DNA of 64,000 nucleotides from Isochrysis galbana (taxonomy: Eukaryota; Haptophyta; Isochrysidales; Isochrysidaceae): NCBI GenBank assembly GCA_018136815.1, contig CM030939.1, positions 972,113 through 1,036,112 of the forward strand, in the 5' to 3' direction. The notes beneath the pieces are model-generated. The model was not told where the DNA came from. It made no database searches and saw only the letters and a program-made list of their open reading frames with translations. Shown one piece after another: positions 10,576 to 20,677 of the stretch; the stretch's first letter is position 1; every line of letters starts with the position of its first letter. The translations under genes were made by a program, and so were the position numbers.

Positions 10576-11885
10576 TTACATCTTGCTGAGCACCACATCC
10601 CCCTTCCTCTTTGGGACGAGAACCTTATCAACAAGCCCATATTCGAAGGCCTCGTCAGCCGTCAAGTAGAAGTCACGCTTGAAGTCTTCTGTGAGCAAAT
10701 CTACCGATCGGCCCGTGAACTCCGCGAGTCCCTCGATCATCCGCTTCTTGTCCCGCAGAACTTCACACACCTCGAGCCGCATTTCGGTGGCCTGCATGAC
10801 AATCATAGAGAGGATCTTCCCTGAGCTAGGTGCCATAGCTGGGTTTGATGTGCCTTGCGGGTCTGCTGGGTGACTGAAGGAGGACTGCGAAAGTCACTCA
10901 AAGAGAAACACGGACCTGCATGATTCGAACTTGCGGGTTACCGTCTGAATCATAGATGGGGTCGACCCTCGGGTTTTCCATTCTGAAGCGGGAATTCGGC
11001 AGCGCGAATCGTTTGCCTTTTGTTCCAGACGCAACGAGAAAGGCGGCCACCTACACAAGCAAAGGTGAGAGCAGTTGGAAGGATGCCGCCTCAATGAACC
11101 ACGGCCACCTCCCGAAAGCAGCATCGTCGATGCATTGCACAGCATGGCAAGGCTGCATCTCGTTCGCCTCCAGATAGGGCTGTCAAAGTCACCTGAGCAC
11201 ACATGCCCATGTTGACGGTCTGGAATTCGTAGGGCATCATCCGCATCGTGTCATGCAGAGCAAGGCCCGCCTTGGTGTCACCCCCAGCGACCTGAGAGGA
11301 AATGGGGAACGCTCATCTGTGACTGTGTTCTGAGAGAGAAGCCAGGAATCGTCTGGCTGCGCACATTGAAGTACATTGCGACGGGAGAGCGCGCATCTTC
11401 GGATTCCATGTACAAGAGCGTGGCAATCATCTGATTGGCAAAGTCATCATTGATGTAGTTTGAGAGCAGGATGATCCGCTCACGGTACATCCGAGAGAAG
11501 ACCGAGATCCACGTAGACTCCTCCATCCCAGGGAACTTGTACGGCACCTGAGTGGTGAGGAGCGTGCAGAAAGTGTGTCACTCGGCCGCCGCGCCTTGGT
11601 ATGCAGCCCAGGGGTCACCTACTGTGGGGTGGAGTGCTGCTCCCCCTGGCCTTGCCGTAGCGGGCGCAGTGAAGAGAAAAGCTCGTGCAGTATACGTCAA
11701 GGTGAGGCAAGCGAGTCTGGTGGGGCGGCTGTGGGTCCTAGTTCCCCCGTCCCTCTGTCCTCCACGTCCCTCACCTTTGGAGTGGCCTTTGGCATCATGA
11801 GCGGCTGGGCAGCACGCCCTCCGACAGCCGCGGGGCGCAGCGAGGGGGCGAGGCCAGCGGTGAGCGCGAGCAGCAGCAAAGCCAT
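10576..11885 (-). CDS. ClpR: catalytically inactive ClpP-like plastid protease subunit, five exons
   Basis: ClpR subunits join ClpP in the plastid Clp protease ring but lack the serine-protease triad. Minus-strand exons: 11885-11775, 11547-11365, 11291-11193, 11050 to about 10912, and about 10865-10576. The last junction is the least certain, because the phase fits only if the donor lies four bases beyond the obvious CAG|gt. Exon 1 encodes a hydrophobic leader (MALLLLALTAGLAPS...) suited to complex-plastid targeting. The core has the ClpP signatures RIILLSNYINDD, ALHDTM, ASGTKGKRFALPNSR and AFEYGLVDKV. By alignment, the catalytic Ser position of GQAASMGA is Gln here (GMCAQVAA) and the His of MIHQP is Glu (RMENP), while the Asp of RDFYL remains. 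Two of three triad residues are therefore lost, which supports ClpR over ClpP. A CT/GA microsatellite starts about 35 bp upstream of the start codon. Confidence 0.87.
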
Positions 11886-11914
11886 GGTGGAGCAGTCGAG
11901 CCCGCCAGCCAGCT

Positions 11915-11917
<3 letters not shown>

Positions 11918-11991
<74 letters not shown>
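11918..11991. repeat. (CT)n microsatellite upstream of the ClpR start
   Basis: An almost perfect CT dinucleotide tract, followed by further CT-rich sequence to about 12100 and GA-rich sequence at about 12170-12300. On the ClpR coding strand it is a (GA)n tract just 5' of the start codon. Confidence 0.9.
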
Positions 11992-11992
<1 letters not shown>

Positions 11993-12450
11993 CCCCCTAC
12001 CCTCTGTCTCTTTCACTCGCTCGCTCTCGCTCTCGCTCGCTCTCGCCCCCCTCTCCTTCGGTGTGGCTCTCTCTCTCCCTCTCCCCTTTTCTAAACGCGA
12101 GAGAGAGGGAAAACTTCTCCTGCCCCCCCCCCCCCCTCTCGGCGCGCGGCGCGGCGATCTGGGCGGGGGGGAGAGAAGGAGGGGGGGTGAAGGAGAGAGA
12201 GGAGAAGAGGGGAGGGAGAGGAGAGAGAGAGAGAACTCACGCCATGCGTTCTAGAGTACAGGACGACAAGCGAGAGAGAGGGGAGAGAGAAAAGACGGGG
12301 GGTGCTTTTTTATGAAACCTGCTCGGCTCGCCCTCCTTTCCTCCTCACCTCTCCACCTCGCTCTCGCCTACTCTCTAGATCTATCCAGTAAAATCGAAGC
12401 TTGATGGACGGGGAATCTCTGTTGTTCTTGAGTCAACTTCTTTTATAGGG

Positions 12451-12538
12451 TTTTTGCAGGCCGCAATAGGGCCCCAACAGCCCCCCGCCCCAACAGTGTC
12501 GGGGCGCTGTTGAGGCTCTATTGCGGCCGTCCTGCAAA
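12451..12538. repeat. Imperfect hairpin / MITE-like inverted repeat
   Basis: The left arm 'tttttgcaggccgcaatag' at about 12451 is mirrored by the right arm 'ctattgcggccgtcctgcaaaa' near 12517-12538. An inner 'caacagc' / 'gctgttg' pair lies near the loop. The roughly 88-bp palindrome has no flanking gene and may be a foldback element or a transcribed hairpin. Confidence 0.6.
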
Positions 12539-13794
12539 AGGAGAAAACCGCGTTTTCCTCTCATTAGCGGTCTTCTCAACCGCGGTAGAGCGGCGCTCGC
12601 CCTCGCCCAAGCCCGTCCTCCCGCCTTTCTCTGCTGAGGAGGTGGTCCAGCCCGCCATTCCGTCACTCCCGGCCATCTCAGCCGCGCCTCCCGCCGATCT
12701 TTTCCCTTCCGTATCATCGCATATCGAGCCAGTGGTCATGCACGATCCGTCAGGTGTAGGTGGAATCCGCTTCGACGCGTCCCGCGCCGGGCCCGCCAAA
12801 GGGGCTCAAGGCCCCTCCTCCTGCAGAAGCGGGCCTCCTGCCCGCTCTGCCCACCACCACTTCCGAAGACCGCGCCCCCTCAGAGGCCGAGCTTGCGGCT
12901 AGCGCCGCCTATCGCCCATTCGAGGCCGGCGCCGCGCCTCCATCACTACCCCCATCGCCCTCCGATGCTGTGGAGAGCGGGCATGAGCCCGCTCTCACTG
13001 AAATCTGCATGGAAGAGGCTGTTGAGGCATATCCTCCCCTCTCGGAGGCGGATGAGGCCGCCCCACCGTTGCCATCGGACTCGGAGACTCGGAGGGGGCC
13101 TACGAGCCCTACCGAGCCACTCTCGATCGTGTCGTCGCGGTCCCGACCGCCCCACGCCCTCGCGTCCCGGCAGAAGATACGCCCGAAATTACAATTCCCG
13201 ACCCTCACCGCCATTTTGCACCGGGCCACACCTTCTCATCGCCGTCAGCTTAAGCATTTACAGAATGATTGAATCAATTGATCCGATCTTTGCTGATGAG
13301 ATCAATCTCAACTTAGATGGCAAGCTTTGCTGATGCAGGCTGCTAGCTGCTAGCTAGCTTGTAGCTTGATGCTTGGAGGCGGCAAGCTTTTCCCAGCTTT
13401 TTGCTCCGCGGAGCGCGGAGCGCGCCCAAGCGTGCGGCGTGCAGGCGCGGCGGGCGCGGTCGGGGGGGCGCGCGGGGGGCGCGGGCCGGTGCGAGGGGCT
13501 AGAGGGGGGGGGAAAGGGGGAAAGGGGAGGGGGGGGGGGTCGCAAGAGGACGCGGGAGTACTACTGTATTTATTCTAGGTGTACATATATAAGTCGTAAT
13601 GGGTCAATCTTTTTTAAGATTGATCTTGCTGTCAATAGATGGATCAAGCTTTTGACCAAGCTTTGGTGTAAATCTGATCAATCATCCATCTCCATCTTTC
13701 CCAGATTTTGAGCAAAGGTCGTTTGCCTTCATTTGGTACCCCTCGTTTCCCAATACTCGATATGAGTCGTGACGTTCGTCACGCATCTAGCCAA
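12539..13794. other. GC-rich region with Pro/Ala/Ser-rich open frames, no recognised gene
   Basis: Frames at 12510-12902, 12760-13272 and 12893-13333 (plus), and their minus-strand counterparts, stay open because the sequence is extremely GC-rich. The 12760-13272 frame encodes acidic, Pro/Glu-rich repeats and could be a disordered coding exon or gag-like remnant, but nothing confirms it. G-rich runs occupy about 13455-13545. The rest is ordinary AT-richer spacer. Confidence 0.3.
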
Positions 13795-16190
13795 TCAGTC
13801 ATCAGATCTGCAGGTACCACTACGACACGTGTATTCACCACAGCACTCCGAGTTACTTTGGCACACCGACCCTGGCTCGCGGCATGGCGTCTCACACACT
13901 CCCTCGTCATTGCACTCAAGTCCTTCACAGCACTCGTCGCCATAACTGCACCCCCCCCTTTTCTCGACACACGGTGTGACGGTACGGCACTTTTGGTCGG
14001 AGCACACGAGATCGTGACAACAGTCTCCATCGTTTGCACACTCTCCATCCACATCCTTGCATCTGTCTGGCTGCTTCTTCGTGAGTACCAACGCGACGAC
14101 GGTGGCGGCGACCACGGTGGCGACGACCACCGCAAGGGCAATCAAAAACTAGTCCTAGAAAGCTGGGTACCTTTATCCGCTCACGCGGAAAGGTGTCAGA
14201 TTTGAACATAATGTACAACAATATCGTTTAAACCAAACAACTTTCTGGGGACGCTGCACCACTCGGCGGGGGGCTGCACGAGCGAGCCCCCCTGCGCCGG
14301 AGTCGCCGCATTGGGGCTTGCTCCCATCACGTGCGGCCGCCGGCTGGGAGAAGCGGGGGCAGGCTGGGAAGGCTGGGAAGGTCCAAATCTAAAAAGTTTG
14401 TTGCTCGATTTCCCCGCGAGCGAGCGCTTCCCAGGCGGTGCACGACTTGGCGGGGGGGGGGGGTGCTCGGCCGGCGTGCCTTCCCCAGAAAGTTGTTTGA
14501 TTTCCCCCCCTACCCCCTCACGCGGAAAGGTGTCAGATTTCAACCGCATGAACTAATGGGCGTTTACAATAAAAAGAACACCACGTAGGAGACCTCCTCC
14601 CAATTTGACACCTTTCCGCCTGAGGGTGGAGGGGGGGGACGCGCTCGCGAGGAAATCGAGCAACATCCCGTCCGACCTTTCTCCCAAGAAAACCGCGCAT
14701 TCCCTTCCAAAACCGCGCGCTAATCTGACACCCTTCCGCGTGAGGGGGTAGGGGGGGAAACCAACAACTTTCTGGCGGAGTCAGCTCGCTCGTGCAGCCT
14801 TCCCCGCCGAGTGGTGCAGCGTCCCCAGAAAGTTGTTGGTTTCCCCCCCTTCCCCCCTACGCGGGAGGTTGTCAGATTTGACTCCAAGAAAACCGCGCAT
14901 TCCCTTCCAAAACCGCGCGCTAATCTGACAACCTTCCGCGTGAGGGGGTAGGGGGGGAAACCAACAACTTTCTGGCGGAGTCGGCTCGCTCGGGCAGCCT
15001 TCCCCGCCGAGTGGTGCAGCGTCCCCAGAAAGTTGTTGGTCTTCCCCCCTACCCCTCTACGCGGAAAGATGTCAGATTGGGGGGGGCGAGGGGCAACACT
15101 CCCGTTTGTTTGAAATCTGACACCTTTCCGCGCGAGGGGGTAGGGGGGGAAGCAAATAACTTTCTGACGAAGTCGGCTCACTCGGGCAGCCTCCCTCGCC
15201 GAGTGGTGCAGTGTCCCCGAAAGTTGTTGGTTTCCCCCCCTACCCCCTCACGCGGAAAGGTGTCAGATTCGGTGGTTCGTCTTGTTGTACCACTTTTTTT
15301 GTAGAATCAATTTGAATTCACGCACGTGATCCATGGCCTGCTATCGCGCAACTCATACACACACCGCCGATGTCCAACAACCATTCAGCCACACGTGTCG
15401 AGCAAACCGGGCATGGCCCGCAGCGACATATCCCTGTGCAGCCGTTTCCGCAGCAGCACAGTCCATCGACCAGGCTAGAGCGTGAGAGGTCATGCGGCTT
15501 CAGCCAGCACTTTTTGTGCAATACCCGGGAGCCCCAGTCTGGATGAGCACGGCCATTGAGCCTTGACGCACCAATGAGTACTAGTTTCGTACCACAGTAC
15601 CGACACACCCCCCTGCGCATCTTCGGCCTGAGGCCTACGCCGCCCGAGGCTGACCACCAGTGCCGCTCACTCGATCCTGACGCACTTGACGCGCTGAAAT
15701 CTGACACATTCCGCGCGAGGGGGTAGGGGGGAAACCAAACAGCTTTCTGGCGGAGTCGGCTCGCTCGTGCAGCCCCCCGCCGAGTGGTGCAGCGTCCCCA
15801 GAAAGTTGTTTGGTTTAAACGATATTGTTGTACATTATGTTCAAATCTGACACCTTTCCGCGTGAGCGGATAAAGGTACCCAGCTTTCTAGGACTAGTCC
15901 TAGAAACTAGGACGGACTTTGCTAGGTGAGAGCATGAGCATACCATGTTATTTTGTCCCAAACCTTGGCTATTGAGTTACCCTTTCCTTGGACCTGATGA
16001 TCCACAGAAGCTGGGGCACAGTGATGGGCACCGAGGCGATGTCGTAGAATTCCAAGACAAGCTTCTTCGCCTCCGGGAAGGCGGCGTCCATGTCAAAGGT
16101 GTACAGGGAGGAGCTGTTCAGGAGAACGGCAGCCTTGATGAGGATGTCGACGGCCGACTGGTGGATATAGCGGCCATGCCCGAGTTCCAT
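13795..16190 (-). CDS. Split gene: soluble N-terminal region, one membrane helix, three cysteine-rich repeats
   Basis: I join two minus-strand exons, one ending at 15981 (donor AGG|gtaact) and one at 14148-13795 (acceptor ctag|TTTTTG). Both ends are phase 0, so the protein runs ...LLWIIRSKER then FLIALAVVVATVV. The first exon encodes an unrecognised region and stays open upstream of its first Met at 16190, so the real start may lie further 5', perhaps in another exon. The second exon gives one hydrophobic helix followed by three repeats of C-x6-C-x5-C-C-x4-C-x4-C (second and third with slight changes), a pattern typical of disulfide-knotted small ectodomains. The intron contains almost nothing except a 1.74-kb inverted-repeat element. 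Function unknown; a surface or secretory-pathway membrane protein is inferred. The join is prediction only. Confidence 0.5.
14153..15893. mobile_element. Inverted-repeat DNA element (about 1.74 kb) with internal palindromic units
   Basis: The left end (from 14153, 'tcctagaaagctgggtacc') and right end ('ggtacccagctttctagga', ending 15893) are inverted copies. Identity extends about 130-140 bp inward and includes 'gtttaaac', 'tgtacaacaatatcg' and the 'actttctggggacgctgcac' block. A CTAG flanks both ends (14149-14152 and 15894-15897) and may be a target duplication, although the palindromic ends make its exact length ambiguous. Inside are three near-identical palindromes of about 153 bp (14724-14876, 14924-15077, 15116-15268) plus partial units (14487-14545 and from 15700). 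Each starts with 'tctgaca' and carries a G/C-rich stem. A Cys-rich ORF lies at 15318-15620. No transposase domain is recognisable, so it is probably non-autonomous. Confidence 0.8.
15318..15620 (-). CDS. Small Cys-rich (putative zinc-binding) protein inside the inverted-repeat element
   Basis: From the ATG at 15620 the frame encodes 100 residues; it stays open upstream to 15707 from a GTG codon. It holds a C-x2-C ... H-x3-C group (CRYCGTK ... VLHKKCW), then a dense Cys block (CCCGNGCTGICRCGPCPVC) and a final C-x2-C. This pattern suggests two small zinc-binding modules. It is the only non-repetitive sequence in the element, so it may be cargo or the remains of an element-encoded protein. Expression is unproven, and no family is recognised with confidence. 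Confidence 0.4.
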   Translation of the reverse strand: MRRGVCRYCGTKLVLIGASRLNGRAHPDWGSRVLHKKCWLKPHDLSRSSLVDGLCCCGNGCTGICRCGPCPVCSTRVAEWLLDIGGVCMSCAIAGHGSRA

Positions 16191-16265
16191 CGTGATGATG
16201 TCCTTGCGCTCGTCTTCGTCGATGTGCCGCCGCTTCGATGAGTGTGCAGGGGGGGCAGCATCTGT

Positions 16266-17538
16266 GTGCGACGGAGGACGGTAGACGGAAGGGCTGTGTG
16301 ACCAGACGGAAGGGAAGGACCGAGCCGGCAGCGGGCGGGCGGCAGCGGCGCGGGGTGCAAGCAGCGGCGCGGGCTGAGCGTTAGTACCACTACTCTCACT
16401 AGCCCGGTACTAACACGACAGCCCTCAGCGCACCTGCCCGTACACCTTGGCGCGTGCTGTTGTCACAGATACATACTCCTATGCACCCTTCCACATCTCC
16501 CCCCTCGCAGGCCCCCGGCTCCCATTCTAACTCCCCACAAGTTAAAATGAGGGAAAACCCATTGAGGCGGTCCGGTCGACGCCGGCCGACTCTCCGGGAA
16601 AAAGCACCGGGGGGGGGGGAGGAACCTCTCGTCAAAAAAGGAGAACGGCCCTTACAGCTCGCGCCGCGAGCGGTCCTCGAAGAAATAAATGTCTGCGCCC
16701 CCCGATACCTGCCACAGGGACGTCTTGAGCCACTCCCTTCTTCTCGCCTCTCCTGTCGCCAGCCGCCCCCCTTCGCCCGTTTGCTAACGCAAACGGGGCT
16801 CGTTTCTCACCACACTCCATCGGGGGGGTGCAAATCCCCCCCTCTCCCTCTCTCCATTCTCCTCCACCCCTCTCCCTGCGGCGCGTCGCCATGCGGCGCG
16901 CCACGGCCTGCTCTCAGAGGGCCTTTGGGAGCTCCCTGAGGGCCAGCAAGCAAGGGCAGCTCAGGGGGCAGTGGAGGCTGGGGCTCAGCCCCTGGCCCCT
17001 CCTGCCTCTCCCTCGCTCGCCTCGCTGGCCTTGGGTGCCGCCCTGAGGCCCCTGTCTGCCTGGCGACCAGGGATGGGGGGGGGAGTCAGTACGAGAGCAG
17101 GCCCATGCGGGCCTGGGAGTGCGGCTCGCGGCCCGCGCCCACTAGGGGTCTGGGCTGTATTGATGAGTGCCCTGCCCCTGCCAGAGGGCAGGGGCTGGGG
17201 TTGAATGTACGGGCCCACCCCGGGGGGTGTCCGCAATGGAGAGAGGGGGGCGCGAGGCCCCCATTGACCCCCACTTATAAAAGTAGGTTGATAGTCAGAG
17301 TATTGTAGTGCTGCCCTGAGGCCGCTCCTCACCCTCACCCATCACCATCACCCAGCGCAGGAAGGACTCGCCCAAGGGACTCTCAGAATGAGGCTCTGAC
17401 GAATGACGAGTGCTGAGCACTGGAACCACCGCACCAACCGACTATCTACGAATGGCCGCACCCACTCCCTGACCTTGCGAGCTAAGTTTATACTACTACT
17501 TAGTTCATAGTTCACGCGTTCACGTTCACGCAGGTCTC
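16266..17538. other. GC-rich intergenic region before the SET/MYND gene
   Basis: Frames on both strands are open through base composition alone, and nothing recognisable is encoded. The segment 16900-17300 contains repeated CTGCCC/GGGGCT words. A minus-strand transit-peptide-like frame may extend the gene at 13795-16190 upstream to about 16380, without a usable start codon. Confidence 0.3.
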
Positions 17539-18831
17539 ATGGTCACTTCTCCTATTTCGGGAGGCTCGGTAGTTGTTGGCGCGCGTGCTTCCCGCATGGC
17601 TCGCGCGGGGCTCGCGGAGTCCGTCGCGGCCGACGTCTCGCTCCTCGGCTGGCCGCTGAGCGTGCGCCGCTCGGGGCTGGGCGGGCTAGGGGTGGTCGCG
17701 ACGCGCGACATCCGCGCGGGCGAGAGACTCGTCTCCGAGGCTCCGCTCGCACTCACGCCGCTGCTTGGAGCGGCAGCTGCTGTCTGCTGGCACTGCCTCG
17801 AGCGCGCACCGGCTGGTGCCGAGCAGCCGCTCCGCTGCAGCGGGTGCAGACTGGTCTGCTGGTGCTCCGAGCGGTGCCGCGAAGCAGGCACCGTTGTGGC
17901 GCTGACGTCTGGCCACGCCCACGCCCATGGTCCCACTGAGTGCGCAGCGTTGGCTTCGTGGGAGACAGCAGGCCGGCCAAATGAGGATGTTGCTGACCTC
18001 ATCCTGCAGGCGGTGCGATTGCTTGATGTACGCGAGCGCGCGGCATCCTTCCGGCCCTTTCCATCTCCCTCAGCCACACGGCTGGGCTTTGAGGCGTATG
18101 AGGAGAGATTGTGCGACATGAAGCGCAACCGGGAAAACGGCGATGCCATCCGAAGGTCTGCTTTGTCGGCAATTGACTCAGCCCCAGCCGAGGCGCGAGT
18201 CGACCGGGCATTGCTGGAAGAGGTGCTCTCGCGCCATCAGTGCAATGTCTACGGCGTGAGCGGCCCAGCGGCCGTTGGGCACGGCTTGGCGTCCTTCGTT
18301 GGCATTCTGCAGCTATTCAACCACTCGTGTGCACCAAATCTTGCGTTCGATTCTCGCCCGGCCATCCCTATCGCTTGTGGAGAACAGGGAGGCTTCGCCG
18401 TAGCTGGAATGAACTCTGAAGACGCGCGTGCTCCTAGCTTATTCACGGCACCAGTCCCGATGTACTCGCTGATCGCACTGCGCAACATCCGAGCGGGCAC
18501 CGAGCTAACCCACTGCTATGCCTCCTCGTCTGACGGCCCGGCGGCGCGGCAGGAGTATCTGCGAGCTCATCATGGCTTCAGATGCGATTGCCCGCGTTGT
18601 GCCTGCACAGATCCGCTCGCCGAGCTTGTTGTTTCCGAGCGACTCGACGCACGTCGGTGCATCGATCCTCGGTGCGGTTCAGGGCTTGGTGTGCATGTTC
18701 AAGACAACAGTGGGCAGCGCCAACATGAGGGCGATGGGGTGATTCTGAGGTGTGTCCATTGCGGCGAGTCTTGGGAAGCCGACGAGGAGGATATAGGTGA
18801 TCTAGGTCTAGATATCTGTGCGTCCTTATGA
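17539..18831 (+). CDS. SMYD-type SET and MYND domain protein lysine methyltransferase
   Basis: Single-exon gene of 430 aa. SMYD enzymes methylate lysines of histones and other proteins using S-adenosylmethionine. The split SET domain starts with GLGGLGVVATRDIRAGE (about residues 50-66). It is interrupted by a MYND zinc finger of the C-x2-C ... C-x2-C ... C-x3-C ... H ... C type (about 85-135). It resumes with the NHSCAPN motif (about residue 260) and the GTELTHCY substrate/cofactor motif (about residue 320). The Cys-rich post-SET segment (CDCPRCAC) follows, with two further C-x2-C pairs near the C-terminus. All essential elements are present. The start at 17539 is the first in-frame Met; Met at about 17596 is an alternative. 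Target unknown. Confidence 0.9.
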   Translation: MVTSPISGGSVVVGARASRMARAGLAESVAADVSLLGWPLSVRRSGLGGLGVVATRDIRAGERLVSEAPLALTPLLGAAAAVCWHCLERAPAGAEQPLRCSGCRLVCWCSERCREAGTVVALTSGHAHAHGPTECAALASWETAGRPNEDVADLILQAVRLLDVRERAASFRPFPSPSATRLGFEAYEERLCDMKRNRENGDAIRRSALSAIDSAPAEARVDRALLEEVLSRHQCNVYGVSGPAAVGHGLASFVGILQLFNHSCAPNLAFDSRPAIPIACGEQGGFAVAGMNSEDARAPSLFTAPVPMYSLIALRNIRAGTELTHCYASSSDGPAARQEYLRAHHGFRCDCPRCACTDPLAELVVSERLDARRCIDPRCGSGLGVHVQDNSGQRQHEGDGVILRCVHCGESWEADEEDIGDLGLDICASL

Positions 18832-20677
18832 GCGTATGCTGGTGCAAAATGCGTGTGGGGTAGGTACTAGGTAGGATCAACTGACTTAATAGTTGGTTGC
18901 GATGGCTAGCGCGCCGACGCGAGTCTCCTCAGCTCCTCAGGGTTCCTCGCCGAGGCAGGGCGGCGGCCCCTAGCCCCCATGAACCAGTCGCTGGCAAAGC
19001 GGCGGCGTCCGCCCTCCGAGGCCGAGCAGGTGCGTGCTGCGTGCGACCCCGATCGCGCCACACGGCTGCCATGCGGGCCCTCCCCATGGCCCATGGCCCA
19101 TGGATGGGGGGCAGCAGGCTGCAGACGCTCAAGTAAGTAGACAACAGCCGGCGGACGAAGCCAATCCACTGGGCATGCCTTATGGCAGAGGCACCTCCTG
19201 CCCTGGCGACGTGGCAGCGCGGCCCGAGGCCGGGTGGCCCTCATGGGCACACACCACTCACAACACTTCTCAACCAAACGTACAACAAACACAAACACAT
19301 TGCTCTGGCACCAGTCTGGCACAGCAGAGCAAGACCAATAGCCAATAGACGAGACCAACAGACGAGCCTCGCAGCCTCGCCCACGAGAACCAGACCCCCA
19401 TCACCTCCGCAACCCCTTCACCCAGCGCTGCTACTGCTAACCTCCACTATACCACACATGAGCCGCAGCCGCAGGGGGCAAGGGGCAGACTCTACTGATA
19501 AGGAAGAATCAACAAATGGACTCAGGCAGAAGCCAACCAACTACGACTTGTCGTTACCAACTGACGGGCGACTTCACCCTCCACGACAGGACATTGTACT
19601 CCGCCATCGTCGAGCTCCTTCTTGAGCTCGAGGGAGTCGACCCCGAGCCCGAGCCAGACTTCTGGTTTCTAGGCCCGCTCCTCTAGCTAGGGGCCCAAGG
19701 GCCCATGACACATGCGGCACATAGCTGTTAACGAAAACTGCGCGTAACAATTTCAAGCCCGCTACGAAGAGCAAACCACTATTCGAGTCCACCAATTTGA
19801 TGTCGCTGTAAACATCAAAATCGAGTCCATTGACCATTAAAGATGAACTCAACAAGAGAGGCACCTCGCACCTCATCACGCAAAGTGCTGTACGAGGCAC
19901 TCCAGGATGTGGCTGCACACATCGTGATCGAGGCGGAACGCAAGCCTCCCTGATCCTCGGATCTGAGGGTGAGATCGAAGCTGAGATCGAAGATCTAAGC
20001 TGTTCTGCTTGTTCAAGACTTACGGTAGCAGTAGCGGTACAAACTCTCCCTGTTTGTGATTTGAAAAATGGTAATGGCAGCAAGAGCAGCCCATCGCTCC
20101 CGCTTCCGTTACAGCGTATTGCGCATGGAGACTACCGACCGCTGACGGCAGCGGCGCGGCAATTCATATGTAAAGCCAGCAAGCTCACCACGCGTCGCTG
20201 TATCGTGCTACTTGAGCTTGCTGATGCGTCGTCCAAAGTCCAAAACGAGCCAGATCCGCGCAGCGAAAACGCCAAGCACGGCGCTGCTTCTGCAGCTTTC
20301 TGGCGGAGGTGATGGCGCACAAGGGCATTCGTTCATATGTGGAATGCAAACGCTCCCAACACCGCGCAGCAAGAGCACACAATACACAAGTGACACGCAA
20401 GCGGCGGCAAGGGTAGACAAGGACAAGTAGGCCTTTAATAAGAAGAATTAGAATTATCCCTCCCTCCCCCCGACGCCGACAGCAAGCTGCATCATCATCA
20501 GTTGGAATCGATCGAATATGATTATCATGACGCACATGTACATGGGCACACATCATCACCATACCTACGACCCATGAGCTGTGAGGATCCATGTGCACAT
20601 GTGCACCCAACATGCAGCGCTCACGTGCAATGGCCTTCGCGTCTACCAAGTCGTTGTGCTGGAACGAATCCCTCTCA
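18832..20677. other. Intergenic, no gene supported
   Basis: Many short overlapping frames on both strands, none with a recognisable domain or consistent splice structure. The composition is mixed, without long repeats. The 3' part probably includes the 3' UTR of the minus-strand gene ending at 20678. Confidence 0.35.

Noticed and set aside
16454-17340. Long GC-rich frames on both strands
   Set aside because: Composition alone keeps them open; the predicted products are Pro/Gly/Arg low-complexity without family resemblance.
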